Assembly (NCBI RefSeq): GCF_014645895.1
Contig: NZ_BMMP01000023.1
Coordinates: forward strand, 17,413-81,412
DNA length: 64,000 nucleotides
DNA from: Streptomyces daqingensis
GTDB taxonomy: Bacteria; Actinomycetota; Actinomycetes; Streptomycetales; Streptomycetaceae
Direction: 5' to 3'
The translations under genes and the position numbers were made by a program. The notes under the pieces are model-generated. The model ran no database searches and was not told where the DNA came from. It saw only the letters and a program-made list of their open reading frames with translations. Position 1 is the first letter of the stretch. Each line of letters opens with the position of its first letter. This document shows, one piece after another, positions 8,125 through 15,834 of this stretch.

Positions 8125-8826
8125 ATGACAGGTGCGGGATTCGTCCGGGCCCGGCGGCCGGAGCAGAAGGAGCAGCGGCGCGAGGCGATCCTCGCGGCCG
8201 CGCGGGAGCTCGGCGCGGAGTCCGGCGTGCGCGACGTGACGCTGGGAGGCGTCGCGCAGGCCGTCGGCCTGGCGAAATCCAACGTCGTGCGCTACTTCGG
8301 CACCCGTGAGGAGATCTTCCTGGAGCTCGCGGCCGCGGGCTGGCAGGAATGGGAGCTCGCCGTGGAGGCCCGCCTCCGTGCGGAGGCGGGCGAGGAGACG
8401 GGAACGGAGTCCGGCGCGGACGGCCGTCGCACACGCACCGTCTCCGCCCTCGCCGAGACGCTCGACGAGCGCCCCTTCTTCTGCGACCTCCTCAGCCACA
8501 CAGCCACCACGCTGGAGCACAACATCTCCCTGGAGGCGGCGCGCAGCTTCAAGTACGCGGTGCACGGCGTCGTCCTGCGGCTCGGCGCGCTCGTCTCCGC
8601 CGCCTGCCCTGAGCTCTCCGAGGGCGAGGGCTCGGAACTGGTGCAGGCCGCGGCCGCCCTCGCCGGCACCCTCTATCCGGTGGCCTCGCCGTCACCCGTC
8701 CTGACCGAGCTGTACGAGGCGGACCCCGAACTCGCCGCCGCCTGCCCCCGGATGCTCCCCACCCTGCGCCGCGCCGTCTCGGCCCTCGCCGTCGGCCTCC
8801 CGGCCCTCCGCGACTCCGGCATCTGA
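8125..8826 (+). CDS. TetR-family transcriptional regulator
   Basis: 233 aa. Residues about 12-60 form the TetR DNA-binding domain: KEQRREAILAAARELGAESG, then the HTH VTLGGVAQAVGLAKSNVVRYFGTREEIF. The rest is a helical ligand-binding domain of unknown ligand. The gene diverges from the pao-like operon and most likely represses it and itself through the palindrome at 8064-8099. A TATGCT -10 element (8110-8115) lies 9 bases before the ATG and there is no Shine-Dalgarno sequence, so the mRNA may be leaderless. Confidence 0.88.
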   Translation: MTGAGFVRARRPEQKEQRREAILAAARELGAESGVRDVTLGGVAQAVGLAKSNVVRYFGTREEIFLELAAAGWQEWELAVEARLRAEAGEETGTESGADGRRTRTVSALAETLDERPFFCDLLSHTATTLEHNISLEAARSFKYAVHGVVLRLGALVSAACPELSEGEGSELVQAAAALAGTLYPVASPSPVLTELYEADPELAAACPRMLPTLRRAVSALAVGLPALRDSGI

Positions 8827-8942
8827 GCGCACCCGCCGTCCCGCCCCGGCTCACCCTGCCGGGCGCCCCGCCCCGCCGTACGCTCGGAAAGCACCGTCCC
8901 GGCGCGGCTGCTACGACCTCTACGGGGATTGGCGGTGACGGC

Positions 8943-9728
8943 ATGCCCGAACTGCCGGACGTCGAAGGCTTCCGGAAGGTGCTCGACTCCTGCGCCCGCG
9001 GACGGCGCATCGCTCGCGTGGAGGTGCACGACGCGGGCGTCCTGCGCGGCGTGAGCACCCGGCGTCTCCGCCGCGACCTGGAGGGCCGCACCTTCGCGGA
9101 GCCCGAGCGGCACGGCAAGTGGCTCCTCGCCCGAACCGACGGTCCCACCGTGCTCCTCCACTTCGGCATGACGGGCGGCCTGCTCTGCTGCGCCCCGGAG
9201 GACGAACTCGCCCCGCACGACCGGGTCACCTTCACGCTCGTCGGCGGCAGGCAGCTCCGCTACCGGGACCAGCGCAAGCTCAAGGGCCTCTGGCTGGCCG
9301 ACGAGGCGGCCGTCGCCCGCACCCTGGAGGCCCAGGGCCCCGACGCCGCTTCGGTCGGCCGCGAGGAGTTCGACGAGGCGCTGGCCCGCAGGCGCGGGAC
9401 CGTCAAGTCCGGCCTCACCGACCAGTCCGTGCTCGCCGGCATCGGCAACCTCCTCGCCGATGAGATCCTCTGGCGCTCCCGCCTCCACCCGGCCCGCCCC
9501 GCACGCGACCTCACCGACGGCGAACGGCGGCGCCTCCACACGGAGATGCGCCGCGTCCTCCGCTCCTCGATGAAGGCCGACCGCGTACCGCCACGCCCTT
9601 CATGGCTGACCGGCCACCGCGACGACGCCGACCCGCGGTGCCCGCGCTGCGGCACGCCGCTCCAGCGGGACCGCGTCGCGGGCCGTGGCACCGTCTGGTG
9701 CCCGCACTGCCAGCCGGCACCCTCCTGA
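8943..9728 (+). CDS. Fpg/Nei-family DNA glycosylase
   Basis: 261 aa. It starts with MPELPDVEGF. Pro2 is the catalytic amine and Glu3 the acid of bifunctional Fpg/Nei glycosylases, which remove oxidised bases and cut the abasic site. HGKWLL carries the conserved Lys of the beta-hairpin. The helix-two-turn-helix DNA-binding stretch reads DQSVLAGIGNLLADEILW. The C-terminal zinc finger has four Cys (CPRCGTPL, VWCPHC). Known core Fpg proteins sit elsewhere in Streptomyces next to rnc, so this is probably an accessory paralogue. Whether it prefers 8-oxoguanine or pyrimidine damage cannot be read from sequence. Confidence 0.88.
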   Translation: MPELPDVEGFRKVLDSCARGRRIARVEVHDAGVLRGVSTRRLRRDLEGRTFAEPERHGKWLLARTDGPTVLLHFGMTGGLLCCAPEDELAPHDRVTFTLVGGRQLRYRDQRKLKGLWLADEAAVARTLEAQGPDAASVGREEFDEALARRRGTVKSGLTDQSVLAGIGNLLADEILWRSRLHPARPARDLTDGERRRLHTEMRRVLRSSMKADRVPPRPSWLTGHRDDADPRCPRCGTPLQRDRVAGRGTVWCPHCQPAPS

Positions 9729-9874
9729 CGGCACGGCCCCGCAGTCCGGCGAAAGGCACAAAACCGCAGGTAAAAGGCGCTTTCCTCGCTCCGCACTGGC
9801 TGACTCGGTCCGCCTGGTCCAAACTGCCGTAAAAGGGACGAAAGGTGTGTCCGTGTCCGGCGGAGGGACAGCTC

Positions 9875-11104
9875 ATGACTGGAAACAAGGCCGTTGCCTA
9901 CATAGAACCCGGCGTCGTCGAGATCGAGAACCTCGACTACCCCGACCTGCGGCTGCACGACGGCCCCGGGGTGGACCCCGCCAACGTCGGCCGCGACTGC
10001 CGGCACGGTGTGATCGTCAAGGTGCTCGCGAGCAACATCTGCGGCAGCGACCAGCACATGGTCCGTGGACGCACCACCGCCCCCTCGGGCCTCGTGCTCG
10101 GCCACGAGATCACCGGCGAGGTGGTCGAGACGGGGCCGGACGTCGAGTACATCCACCAGGGCGACATCGTCTCCGTCCCCTTCAACATCGCCTGCGGCCG
10201 CTGCCGCAACTGCAAGGAACGCAAGACCGGCATCTGCCTCAACGTCAACCCGGCCCGCCCCGGCTCCGCCTACGGCTACGTCGACATGGGCGGCTGGGCC
10301 GGCGGCCAGGCCGAGTACGTGATGGTCCCGTACGCGGACTTCAACCTGCTCCGCTTCCGCGACCGCGACCAGGCGCTGGACAAGCTCCTCGACCTGACGA
10401 TGCTGTCGGACATCTTCCCCACCGGCTACCACGGCTGCGTATCGGCGGGCGTCGGCGTCGGCAGCAGCGTCTACATCGCGGGCGCCGGACCGGTCGGACT
10501 CGCGGCCGCGGCGGCGGCCCAGCTCCTGGGCGCGGCGGTCGTCATCGTCGGCGACCTCAACGAGGAGCGCCTCGCCCAGGCGCGCAGCTTCGGCTGCGAG
10601 ACCGTCGACCTCACGAAGGGCTCCCCCGAGGACCAGATCGATCAGATCCTCGGCGAACCCGAGGTGGACGCGGCAGTGGACGCCGTCGGATTCGAGGCGA
10701 AGGGCCACGGCAAGAACGCCGACGAAGCCCCCGCCACGGTTCTCAACACCGTCATGACGGTGGCCAGGGCGGGCGCCTCCCTCGGCATCCCCGGCCTCTA
10801 CGTCACGGAGGACCCGGGCGGCATCGACAGCGACGCCCAGTCGGGCTCGCTCAAGCTGCGCCTCGGTCTGGGCTGGGCCAAGAGCCACAGCTTCACCACG
10901 GGCCAGTGCCCCGTCATGAAGTACCACCGCGAACTGGCGATGGCGATCCTCCACGACCGCGTTCAGATCGCCAAGGCGGTCAACGCCCAGGTCATCTCCC
11001 TCGACGAGGCCCCTCGCGGCTACGAGGAGTTCGACAAGGGCGCCAGCCGCAAGTACGTCCTCAACCCCCACGGCGCGCTGGACCGCTTCAAGAAGGCCGC
11101 CTGA
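9875..11104 (+). CDS. fdhA: glutathione-independent formaldehyde dehydrogenase, zinc type
   Basis: 409 aa, a zinc-dependent medium-chain dehydrogenase. It closely follows the Pseudomonas putida formaldehyde dehydrogenase pattern, which oxidises (or dismutates) formaldehyde with tightly bound NAD. Catalytic zinc ligands are Cys56 (NICGSDQH) and His77-Glu78 (GHEITGEV). Structural zinc ligands are Cys107, 110, 113 and 121 (CGRCRNCKERKTGIC). The Rossmann motif is VYIAGAGPVGLAAA. The ATG at 9875 is preceded by GGAGGGA. An upstream in-frame ATG at 9845 has no ribosome site. It is a single gene ending in a very strong hairpin. Confidence 0.9.
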   Translation: MTGNKAVAYIEPGVVEIENLDYPDLRLHDGPGVDPANVGRDCRHGVIVKVLASNICGSDQHMVRGRTTAPSGLVLGHEITGEVVETGPDVEYIHQGDIVSVPFNIACGRCRNCKERKTGICLNVNPARPGSAYGYVDMGGWAGGQAEYVMVPYADFNLLRFRDRDQALDKLLDLTMLSDIFPTGYHGCVSAGVGVGSSVYIAGAGPVGLAAAAAAQLLGAAVVIVGDLNEERLAQARSFGCETVDLTKGSPEDQIDQILGEPEVDAAVDAVGFEAKGHGKNADEAPATVLNTVMTVARAGASLGIPGLYVTEDPGGIDSDAQSGSLKLRLGLGWAKSHSFTTGQCPVMKYHRELAMAILHDRVQIAKAVNAQVISLDEAPRGYEEFDKGASRKYVLNPHGALDRFKKAA

Positions 11105-11137
11105 CGGGCCTGGGATCCATCGCCGAACACACAGACG

Positions 11138-11178
11138 GGCAGCTCAAGAACCGGGTGTCAGCCGGTTTTTGAGCTGCC
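11138..11178. terminator. 17-bp-stem bidirectional terminator
   Basis: GGCAGCTCAAGAACCGG (11138-11154) pairs with CCGGTTTTTGAGCTGCC (11162-11178) with one G-T wobble and a 7-nt loop. It serves fdhA on the + strand and the first small secreted-protein gene on the - strand. Confidence 0.85.
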
Positions 11179-11201
11179 GTCGTGGTCTCTCGCAGTGCCG
11201 G

Positions 11202-11501
11202 TCAGATGAGGCCGTTCCCGCCTCCGCCGGAGGCGTCACCGGAGCCGTTCACGTTCCCGTCGTTGTCGATGCCGCAGATGTTCTGCTGCGCGCGCGAGTC
11301 GGCGACGGAGAGGAGGGGGCCGTTGACGGTGATGAGCCCGCCGACCTCCGACGTCGTGGTGTCGCCGTTGGTCTGGTTACAGGTCACTGTGGTGGCCGGG
11401 GGCTGTCCTCCGTCACCTTGGGCGGAGGCGACGCCGGCACCGAGCATGCTGACGCTTCCGACCATGGTCGCCACAAGAGCAGCTTTGCGAAGCTTGGGCA
11501 T
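11202..11501 (-). CDS. small secreted protein 1 of a five-member tandem family (divergent member)
   Basis: 99 aa. It has a Sec signal peptide (MPKLRKAALVATMVGSVSML, then GAGVASA with likely cleavage after ASA), leaving about 73 residues. The mature part keeps the family marks: CNQTNGDT, RAQQNICGI and a Gly/Asn/Asp-rich tail. It is the most diverged of the five copies. It has two Cys, spaced as in its sisters, probably a disulfide. I do not recognise a named family. Size and secretion resemble chaplins and rodlins, but neither hallmark sequence is present. Confidence 0.75.
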   Translation of the reverse strand: MPKLRKAALVATMVGSVSMLGAGVASAQGDGGQPPATTVTCNQTNGDTTTSEVGGLITVNGPLLSVADSRAQQNICGIDNDGNVNGSGDASGGGGNGLI

Positions 11502-11563
11502 TCCATCTCCACTTCCATGAGGATGTCACGCGACCGGTAATTGGTCGCATATTGACGGTGGCA

Positions 11564-11573
11564 AACGATATTC
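11564..11573 (-). promoter_or_regulatory. conserved upstream motif of the small-secreted-protein genes
   Basis: On the coding strand all five genes carry AATAYCGTKT about 60-70 bases before the start codon. The positions are 11564-11573, 12108-12117, 12629-12637, 13165-13173 and 13709-13717. It is followed at fixed distance by a GCGRYC-like block (CAATATGCGACC in the first gene) and an ACYGRYCGC-like block. This shared layout suggests the same sigma factor or regulator for each copy. The hexamers are not a clear HrdB promoter. Confidence 0.5.
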
Positions 11574-11673
11574 CTGGTAATCGACTATTAAGCCGTGCAA
11601 CACGCCGTTCTGTTCTGATCCGCAGCACGCCGCTATCGGGCCGGCCGATGGCTGTGGCTGAGTGACAGAACGG

Positions 11674-11717
11674 AACACCTCAGGGACCGGGCCTGGAGGC
11701 CCGGTCCCTGAGGTGTT
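11674..11717. terminator. 20-bp perfect hairpin after secreted-protein gene 2
   Basis: A perfect inverted repeat with 20-bp arms and a TGGA loop lies 15 bases past the stop codon at 11733. Its core TCAGGGACCGGGCC recurs after genes 3, 4 and 5. Confidence 0.85.
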
Positions 11718-11732
11718 CTGACGAGGTGGTTC

Positions 11733-12047
11733 TCAGGCGAGCACGGCTGCGCCGGTCGCGTCCCCGCCCTCGGCGGTGCCGGCGGTGTTGGTGTTGTCCT
11801 CGATGCCGATGCCGCAGTTGTTCTGCTGCGCGCGGGCGTCAGCGTTTCCGGAGCCGCCGGTGAGATCGGTGAGTGCGGGGGCGTCGACGTCGCCGCTCTC
11901 GACTGTGTCGCCGTTCGTCTGAGAGCAGGCGACGGTCGGGAGCTCCACCGGGGGCTCCGAGCCGCCGGCAGCCGCGACACCGGCACCGAGCATGCCGACG
12001 CTGCCGACCATGGCGGCCACTACGGCAGCTTCGCGAAGCTTGCGCAT
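11733..12047 (-). CDS. small secreted protein 2 of the tandem family
   Basis: 104 aa. Signal peptide MRKLREAAVVAAMVGSVGML followed by GAGVAAAGG. The mature part has CSQTNGDT, GNADARAQQNNCGIGIEDN and the tail TAEGGDATGAAVLA. Upstream GGAGAT is the ribosome site, as in genes 3 to 5. Two Cys, Asn/Gly/Asp-rich, no Lys or Arg in the mature part except ARA, so it is strongly acidic. It is transcribed alone, with its own promoter block and hairpin. Function unknown; a surface or cell-wall role is inferred only from secretion and copy number. Confidence 0.8.
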   Translation of the reverse strand: MRKLREAAVVAAMVGSVGMLGAGVAAAGGSEPPVELPTVACSQTNGDTVESGDVDAPALTDLTGGSGNADARAQQNNCGIGIEDNTNTAGTAEGGDATGAAVLA

Positions 12048-12216
12048 TTGATCTCCACTTCCCTGAGGCTTGACACGGTCAGTGATGGACCGCTTTGAGA
12101 CAATGAGAAACGGTATTGCACGGAATCATGCTTTCCATCTGCAACACGCCGTTTCATCCCGGATCAATGTTTATTCAGCGAGCGGTGACCGCCGTGACGG
12201 TCTTTCGGGCCACGCA

Positions 12217-12248
12217 TCAGGGACCGGGCCCGCGGGCCCGGTCCCTGA
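12217..12248. terminator. hairpin after secreted-protein gene 3
   Basis: TCAGGGACCGGGCCC pairs with GGGCCCGGTCCCTGA around a GC loop centre. It is the same core stem as the other family hairpins, about 21 bases past the stop of gene 3. Confidence 0.8.
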
Positions 12249-12269
12249 GATGTTCCGACGAGGCCGAAA

Positions 12270-12569
12270 TCAGGCGCCGAGGAGGCCTTCAGCCGTTCCG
12301 CCGGTGGCGTCGCCGGCGGTGTTGGTGTTGTTCTCGATGTCGATGCCGCAGTTGTTCTGCTGCGCGCGGGCGTCGGCGTTGCCGGCGCCGGGGGTGAGCG
12401 CAGTGAGGAGGGGGGCGTCGAGGTCGCCCTCCGTGATGGTGTCGCCGTTCGTCTGGTTGCAGGCGATGACCGGGGGCTGTGATCCGCCGGCGGATGCGAC
12501 GCCGGCACCGATCATGGTGACGCTGCCGACTACGGCGGCGAGTACGGCAGCTTCGCGAAGCTTGCGCAT
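12270..12569 (-). CDS. small secreted protein 3 of the tandem family
   Basis: 99 aa. The signal peptide is nearly identical to that of copy 4 (MRKLREAAVLAAVVGSVTM). The mature part has ACNQTNGDTITEGDLDAPLL, GNADARAQQNNCGIDIENN and a shorter, different tail (GGTAEGLLGA). Start at 12569: GTGGAGATCAC precedes the ATG. A longer open frame upstream has no ribosome site. The upstream ~100 bp are almost identical to those of gene 4, so these two are the most recent duplicates. Confidence 0.8.
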   Translation of the reverse strand: MRKLREAAVLAAVVGSVTMIGAGVASAGGSQPPVIACNQTNGDTITEGDLDAPLLTALTPGAGNADARAQQNNCGIDIENNTNTAGDATGGTAEGLLGA

Positions 12570-12749
12570 GTGATCTCCACTTTCGTGAGGGCTCGACGCG
12601 ACCAGTAGGTGATCGCATATAGCAGGGACACGATATTTACCGTGTTGCGGCTTTTCGGCAGCAACACGCTGCTTCCCTGAGATAGAGCACCTTGGTCGGA
12701 TTGTCGGGTGCTGCTTTTGACCGGCTTTGTGTAGCGGCTCGGACATGTT

Positions 12750-12780
12750 TCAGGGACCGGGCCTGAGGCCCGGTCCCTGA
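12750..12780. terminator. hairpin after secreted-protein gene 4
   Basis: 14-bp stem TCAGGGACCGGGCC / GGCCCGGTCCCTGA with a 3-nt loop, 21 bases past the stop. Confidence 0.8.
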
Positions 12781-12801
12781 GGTGTTCCGACGAGGTGGTT
12801 A

Positions 12802-13104
12802 TTAGGCGAGGACGCCGGCGCCGGTCGCGTCGCCACCCTCGGCGTCACCGGCGGTGTTGGTGTTCCCCTCGATGCCGATGCCGCAGTTGTTCTGCTGCGC
12901 GCGGGCATCGGCATTGCCGGCGCCACCGGTCAGTGCGCCGAGGGCGGGGGCGTCGAGGTCGCCCTGCGTGATGGTGTCGCCGTTGGTCTGGTTGCAGGCG
13001 ATGATGGGGGGCTGTGATCCGCCGGCGGATGCGACGCCGGCGCCGAGCATGGTGACGCTGCCGACCACGGCGGCGAGTACGGCAGCTTCGCGAAGCTTGC
13101 GCAT
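12802..13104 (-). CDS. small secreted protein 4 of the tandem family
   Basis: 100 aa. Signal peptide MRKLREAAVLAAVVGSVTML, then GAGVASAGG. The mature part has IIACNQTNGDTITQGDLDAP, GNADARAQQNNCGIGIEGN and the tail AEGGDATGAGVLA. It has its own GGAGAT ribosome site, conserved promoter block and hairpin. The sequence around the first Cys and the Gln-Gln-Asn-Asn-Cys block is invariant in copies 2 to 5, which points to a structural role such as a disulfide-closed or amyloid-like fold. That is inference only. Confidence 0.8.
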   Translation of the reverse strand: MRKLREAAVLAAVVGSVTMLGAGVASAGGSQPPIIACNQTNGDTITQGDLDAPALGALTGGAGNADARAQQNNCGIGIEGNTNTAGDAEGGDATGAGVLA

Positions 13105-13284
13105 TGTGATCTCCACTTTCGTGAGGGCTCGACGCGACCAGTAGGTGATCGCATATAGCAGGGACACGATATTTGCCGTGTTGCGGCTTTTCAGTAGCAA
13201 CACGCTGTCTTGATGCTAGAGATCCGCATAGTCGGGATTGCCGGGTGCGATTCCGTCGGCTTCGCGTCTCGGCTCGGGCATGCT

Positions 13285-13316
13285 TCAGGGACCGGGCCTG
13301 GAGGCCCGGTCCCTGA
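13285..13316. terminator. hairpin after secreted-protein gene 5
   Basis: 14-bp stem TCAGGGACCGGGCC / GGCCCGGTCCCTGA with a TGGA loop, 21 bases past the stop. Confidence 0.8.
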
Positions 13317-13337
13317 GGTGTTCCGACGAGATCGTCG

Positions 13338-13646
13338 TCAGCCGCCGAGGACGCCGGCGCCGGTCGCGTCGCCGCCAGTGGCGTCACCGGCGGTGTTGGT
13401 GTTGTTCTCGATGCCGATGCCGCAGTTGTTCTGCTGCGCACGGGAGTCGGCGTTGCCGCTGCCGGGGGTGAGCGCAGTGAGGGCGGGGGCGTCGACGTCG
13501 CCCGACGTGATGGTGTCGCCGTTCGTCTGGGTGCAGGCCACGATCGTGGGCGGCTCCCAGCCACCGGCGGTTGCGACGCCGGCACCGAGCATGCTGACGC
13601 TGCCGACCATGGCGGCGAGTACGGCAGCTCCGCGAAGCTTGCGCAT
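13338..13646 (-). CDS. small secreted protein 5 of the tandem family
   Basis: 102 aa. Signal peptide MRKLRGAAVLAAMVGSVSML, then GAGVATAGG. The mature part has VACTQTNGDTITSGDVDAPA, GNADSRAQQNNCGIGIENN and the tail TGGDATGAGVLGG. It is the promoter-distal end of the row, that is the rightmost gene. The same motif (AATACCGTGT) lies 63-71 bases upstream. The two mature Cys are conserved. Confidence 0.8.
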   Translation of the reverse strand: MRKLRGAAVLAAMVGSVSMLGAGVATAGGWEPPTIVACTQTNGDTITSGDVDAPALTALTPGSGNADSRAQQNNCGIGIENNTNTAGDATGGDATGAGVLGG

Positions 13647-14306
13647 GTGATCTCCACTTTCTGAGGGCTTGGATGCGATCAGTGACCGACCGCGTGTACG
13701 CAGTTACACACGGTATTGGAGGAGTTGCGCATTTCACCTCCAACACGCCGTCGTCACTGACCGAGGGGCAGGCGGACGTCACAGGTCGCGAGCAGGGCGC
13801 TCCTTCGCACTCGGTCCGGGGTGCCCCGGTTCCGGTGTCGACGGGGAGTTGCGACAGGCGGGTCAGCGGCATGGGGGTCGGGCGGGCGTCGCAGGCGTCC
13901 GGAAGGGCCACCGTCCGGACGCCGTGCGTTCCGGAGCCGGACTACTTCCGCCCCGAGTGCGGTGCGTGAGCGCGGGGATCCAATCGACGGCGTACTGCGT
14001 CTGCTCCTGCGGCATTTCGGCCTGCGCCGGCTTGGTGCGGGCTGTGGAACTTGCAGTGCACCGCGGCACGCTCACGCCATGAACTGCCAGCGGTTCGACG
14101 CCTGTCCACGGCCGGTCGGCGGCCTGGCCAGGAGGCGACGGGTGATCGCAGCGGCCATCCAAGTGTTGAGATCGCTGACGGGCGCGCGATGTTCGAGCAG
14201 AGAGCCGGCCTCGCGAGGTCAGTGGACGTGAGTCCGCGCTCGTCCGGTCCTGGCTATTGACGCCGGTCCGGTCGATCGCTTGCCCTGAATGAGACCGGGC
14301 GGGCAT
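13647..14306. other. 660-bp stretch with no supportable gene
   Basis: The first about 80 bases are the promoter region of secreted-protein gene 5. The remainder has only overlapping open frames with Arg/Pro/Ser-rich translations. A minus-strand reading near 13835-14015 (MPQEQTQYAVDWIPALTHRT) looks somewhat protein-like but lacks a ribosome site. No hairpin or repeat stands out. Confidence 0.45.
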
Positions 14307-14729
14307 TCACTTACCGGCGGCGGGGCCGTACCACTGCATGGCTTGGCCGGTGACGGCGGCGATGCAGTCGAAGTCGTGATCGCGGTGCAGGAGGGTCAGG
14401 CCCTGGAGCTCCGCGGTGGCGGCAACGACGAGGTCCACCGCTCCCGCGCTGCGGTGCTGACCGCGCTGGGTCAGCAGTTCCTGGACTTCCCACGCGCGGC
14501 CGTAGGCGCGGTCGTCGACGGGCGCCCAGCCGAAGAGCAGTCGCATGTCCTCGATGCCACGCGCTCGGTCCGCGGCAGACCGGGCGCTGTAGAAGAACTC
14601 CAGCTCGGTCACGGGACAGGTTGCGATGAGGCCGGCCGTGGCAGCCTGGTCCCATCCGTACTGGTCGGCGTCGGTACGGAGAAAGCGGGCGAGCGCACTG
14701 GTGTCGATCAGGAACTGCGCCGCGCTCAC
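14307..14729 (-). CDS. vapC: VapC-type PIN-domain toxin ribonuclease
   Basis: 140 aa, one PIN domain. The four acidic residues that bind the catalytic metal are visible: Asp9 (FLIDTSAL), Glu42 (PVTELEFF), Asp99 (AGAVDLVVAA) and Asp117 (LLHRDHDFD). PIN toxins cut tRNA or rRNA when the antitoxin is lost. The GTG start overlaps the vapB stop by 4 bp (GTGA), the usual antitoxin-toxin order. The RNA target is unknown. Confidence 0.9.
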   Translation of the reverse strand: MSAAQFLIDTSALARFLRTDADQYGWDQAATAGLIATCPVTELEFFYSARSAADRARGIEDMRLLFGWAPVDDRAYGRAWEVQELLTQRGQHRSAGAVDLVVAATAELQGLTLLHRDHDFDCIAAVTGQAMQWYGPAAGK

Positions 14730-14941
14730 CGCCGGTAGTCCCTCTTGTCTTCGAACAGGTCCAGATCGAAGTCGCCCTCGTCCGCTGAAGCCCGCAGTCG
14801 CGTGAGGGCGAGTGCTCGGCGGCGGTTCTCGAGCACCTCACGCAGAGCGGTGTTGACCGTCTCCTTCTTGCTGCCGGTGCCCAGGGCCTGAGCCACGTCG
14901 GCCAAGAGCTCGTCATCCAGGTCGATCACTGTTCGACTCAT
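14726..14941 (-). CDS. vapB: VapB-type antitoxin
   Basis: 71 aa. The N-terminal SRTVIDLDDELLADVAQAL followed by GSKKETVNTALREVL is a ribbon-helix-helix DNA-binding fold of the VapB type. The acidic C-terminal tail (EGDFDLDLFEDKRDYRR) should thread into the toxin active site. The start at 14941 has an ideal AAGGAGGTGC ribosome site. The region just upstream is unusually AT-rich, with TATACT on the coding strand at 14976-14981 and a GATATC palindrome. It is probably the promoter and the RHH operator for autoregulation. Confidence 0.88.
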   Translation of the reverse strand: MSRTVIDLDDELLADVAQALGTGSKKETVNTALREVLENRRRALALTRLRASADEGDFDLDLFEDKRDYRR

Positions 14942-15528
14942 ACTCGCACCTCCTTGGATATCAATTATGGCAGCAAGTATATCTCGATGGATGTCGGGCG
15001 AGCTGATCAAACGCGGGATCCGAGGAGCCGATGAGCGTCCGGCCGTCCTGATGCAGATCCGGCGGGCCTGCGACCGGGTCGATTCCCGGGTTGCCCAGTT
15101 CCCGGCCCGGCGACGCCCGGGCCGGTGGATTGCCCGGAACCTCTACAAGTGATCGGCAGTGGTCCCGTCTCGGTGAACTGTGCGAAATCCAAGCCGGGCC
15201 CTCTCCGCCCCTGCTGCCGGAGCAGACCGCCGAAGGAGACCTACGACCAGCGGGTGAGATACCGGTTGTGCAACCCGAGCATCTGCGCGATCGCCGGGTC
15301 GCCGTGCTCGCGATACGGCCGTTCGCTATGACGCGGCCCAGAGGATGCGGCGCTTCGCCCTTGGTGGCCGTTCTGTTCTCCGTCGTTGTCGCGCCGGCCG
15401 CTTTCATCTTGCAGACACGCACCGGAACGAGAGCGGCCGGGGCCGCTCTCGTGGCAGGTTGAGCGTTCGCCAGTGCGGTGCTCCTGAATCCTGCCGATCA
15501 CTGCGGCATCGCTGTTCGAGAAGCACCA
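14942..15528. other. 587-bp stretch between vapBC and the island edge
   Basis: Apart from the AT-rich vapB promoter zone (14945-15000) I see no supportable gene. A minus-strand reading ending near 15241 (YREHGDPAIAQMLGLHNRYL) looks like the tail of a real protein, but the frame upstream of it breaks into the tRNA-Ser repeat. It is at best a remnant. Confidence 0.4.
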
Positions 15529-15641
15529 ACGACGAAGGCCCCGACCGCAGTTGGGTCGGGGCCTTCGTGACAGCCCGGTGGGGCTGGGCGGAGGATACGA
15601 GATTCGAACTCGTGAGGGGTCGCCCCCAACGCGCTTTCCAA
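15529..15641. repeat. left copy of the tRNA-Ser direct repeat (att-like)
   Basis: It matches 23902-24015 with a few substitutions. It runs from ACGACGAAGGCCCCG through the hairpin (15532-15568) and CGTGACAGCCCGGTG to the tRNA 3' half, ending at CTTTCCAA. After that the two copies diverge completely. Confidence 0.85.
15589..15641 (-). pseudogene. tRNA-Ser 3' fragment (displaced end of attB)
   Basis: Contains the acceptor 3' strand (ATCCTCC on the - strand), the T arm GAGTTCGAATCTC, the variable arm and half of the anticodon arm, then breaks off. D arm and 5' acceptor strand are missing, so it cannot be a functional tRNA. Confidence 0.85.
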
Positions 15642-15834
15642 ATGTTCGTCCTGGGATCCGGGGGAGAGCGGGGTCGTTCTGAACTGGACTCCGCGGGTGG
15701 GGTACGCGGCGCATGGACACCCTTGTACGGAGGTGAATGCAACCAGCGCTGCAACCACGGAGTTGGAGCCATCGGATGCGAGCAGCGGTTCCCTCTCGAC
15801 CGGCTACAGCCGGAGCACCCTCGCCTCCGGTGCT

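Noticed and set aside
11674..13316. Reading the repeated hairpins as a CRISPR array
   Set aside because: The spacing is about 500 bp or more with genes between, and the repeats are terminators just past stop codons. No cas genes or CRISPR-like repeats occur in the window.
11202..13646. Calling the five small secreted proteins chaplins or rodlins
   Set aside because: Size, signal peptide and two Cys are similar, but the chaplin hydrophobic repeat and the rodlin sequence are not visible. Left as an unnamed family.
13863..14306. A possible small - strand gene (MPQEQTQYAVDW...)
   Set aside because: No ribosome site, no recognised family, and the frame continues as unlikely Arg/Pro sequence.
15589..15641. 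A second functional tRNA-Ser gene
   Set aside because: Only the 3' half is present; D arm and 5' acceptor strand are absent.
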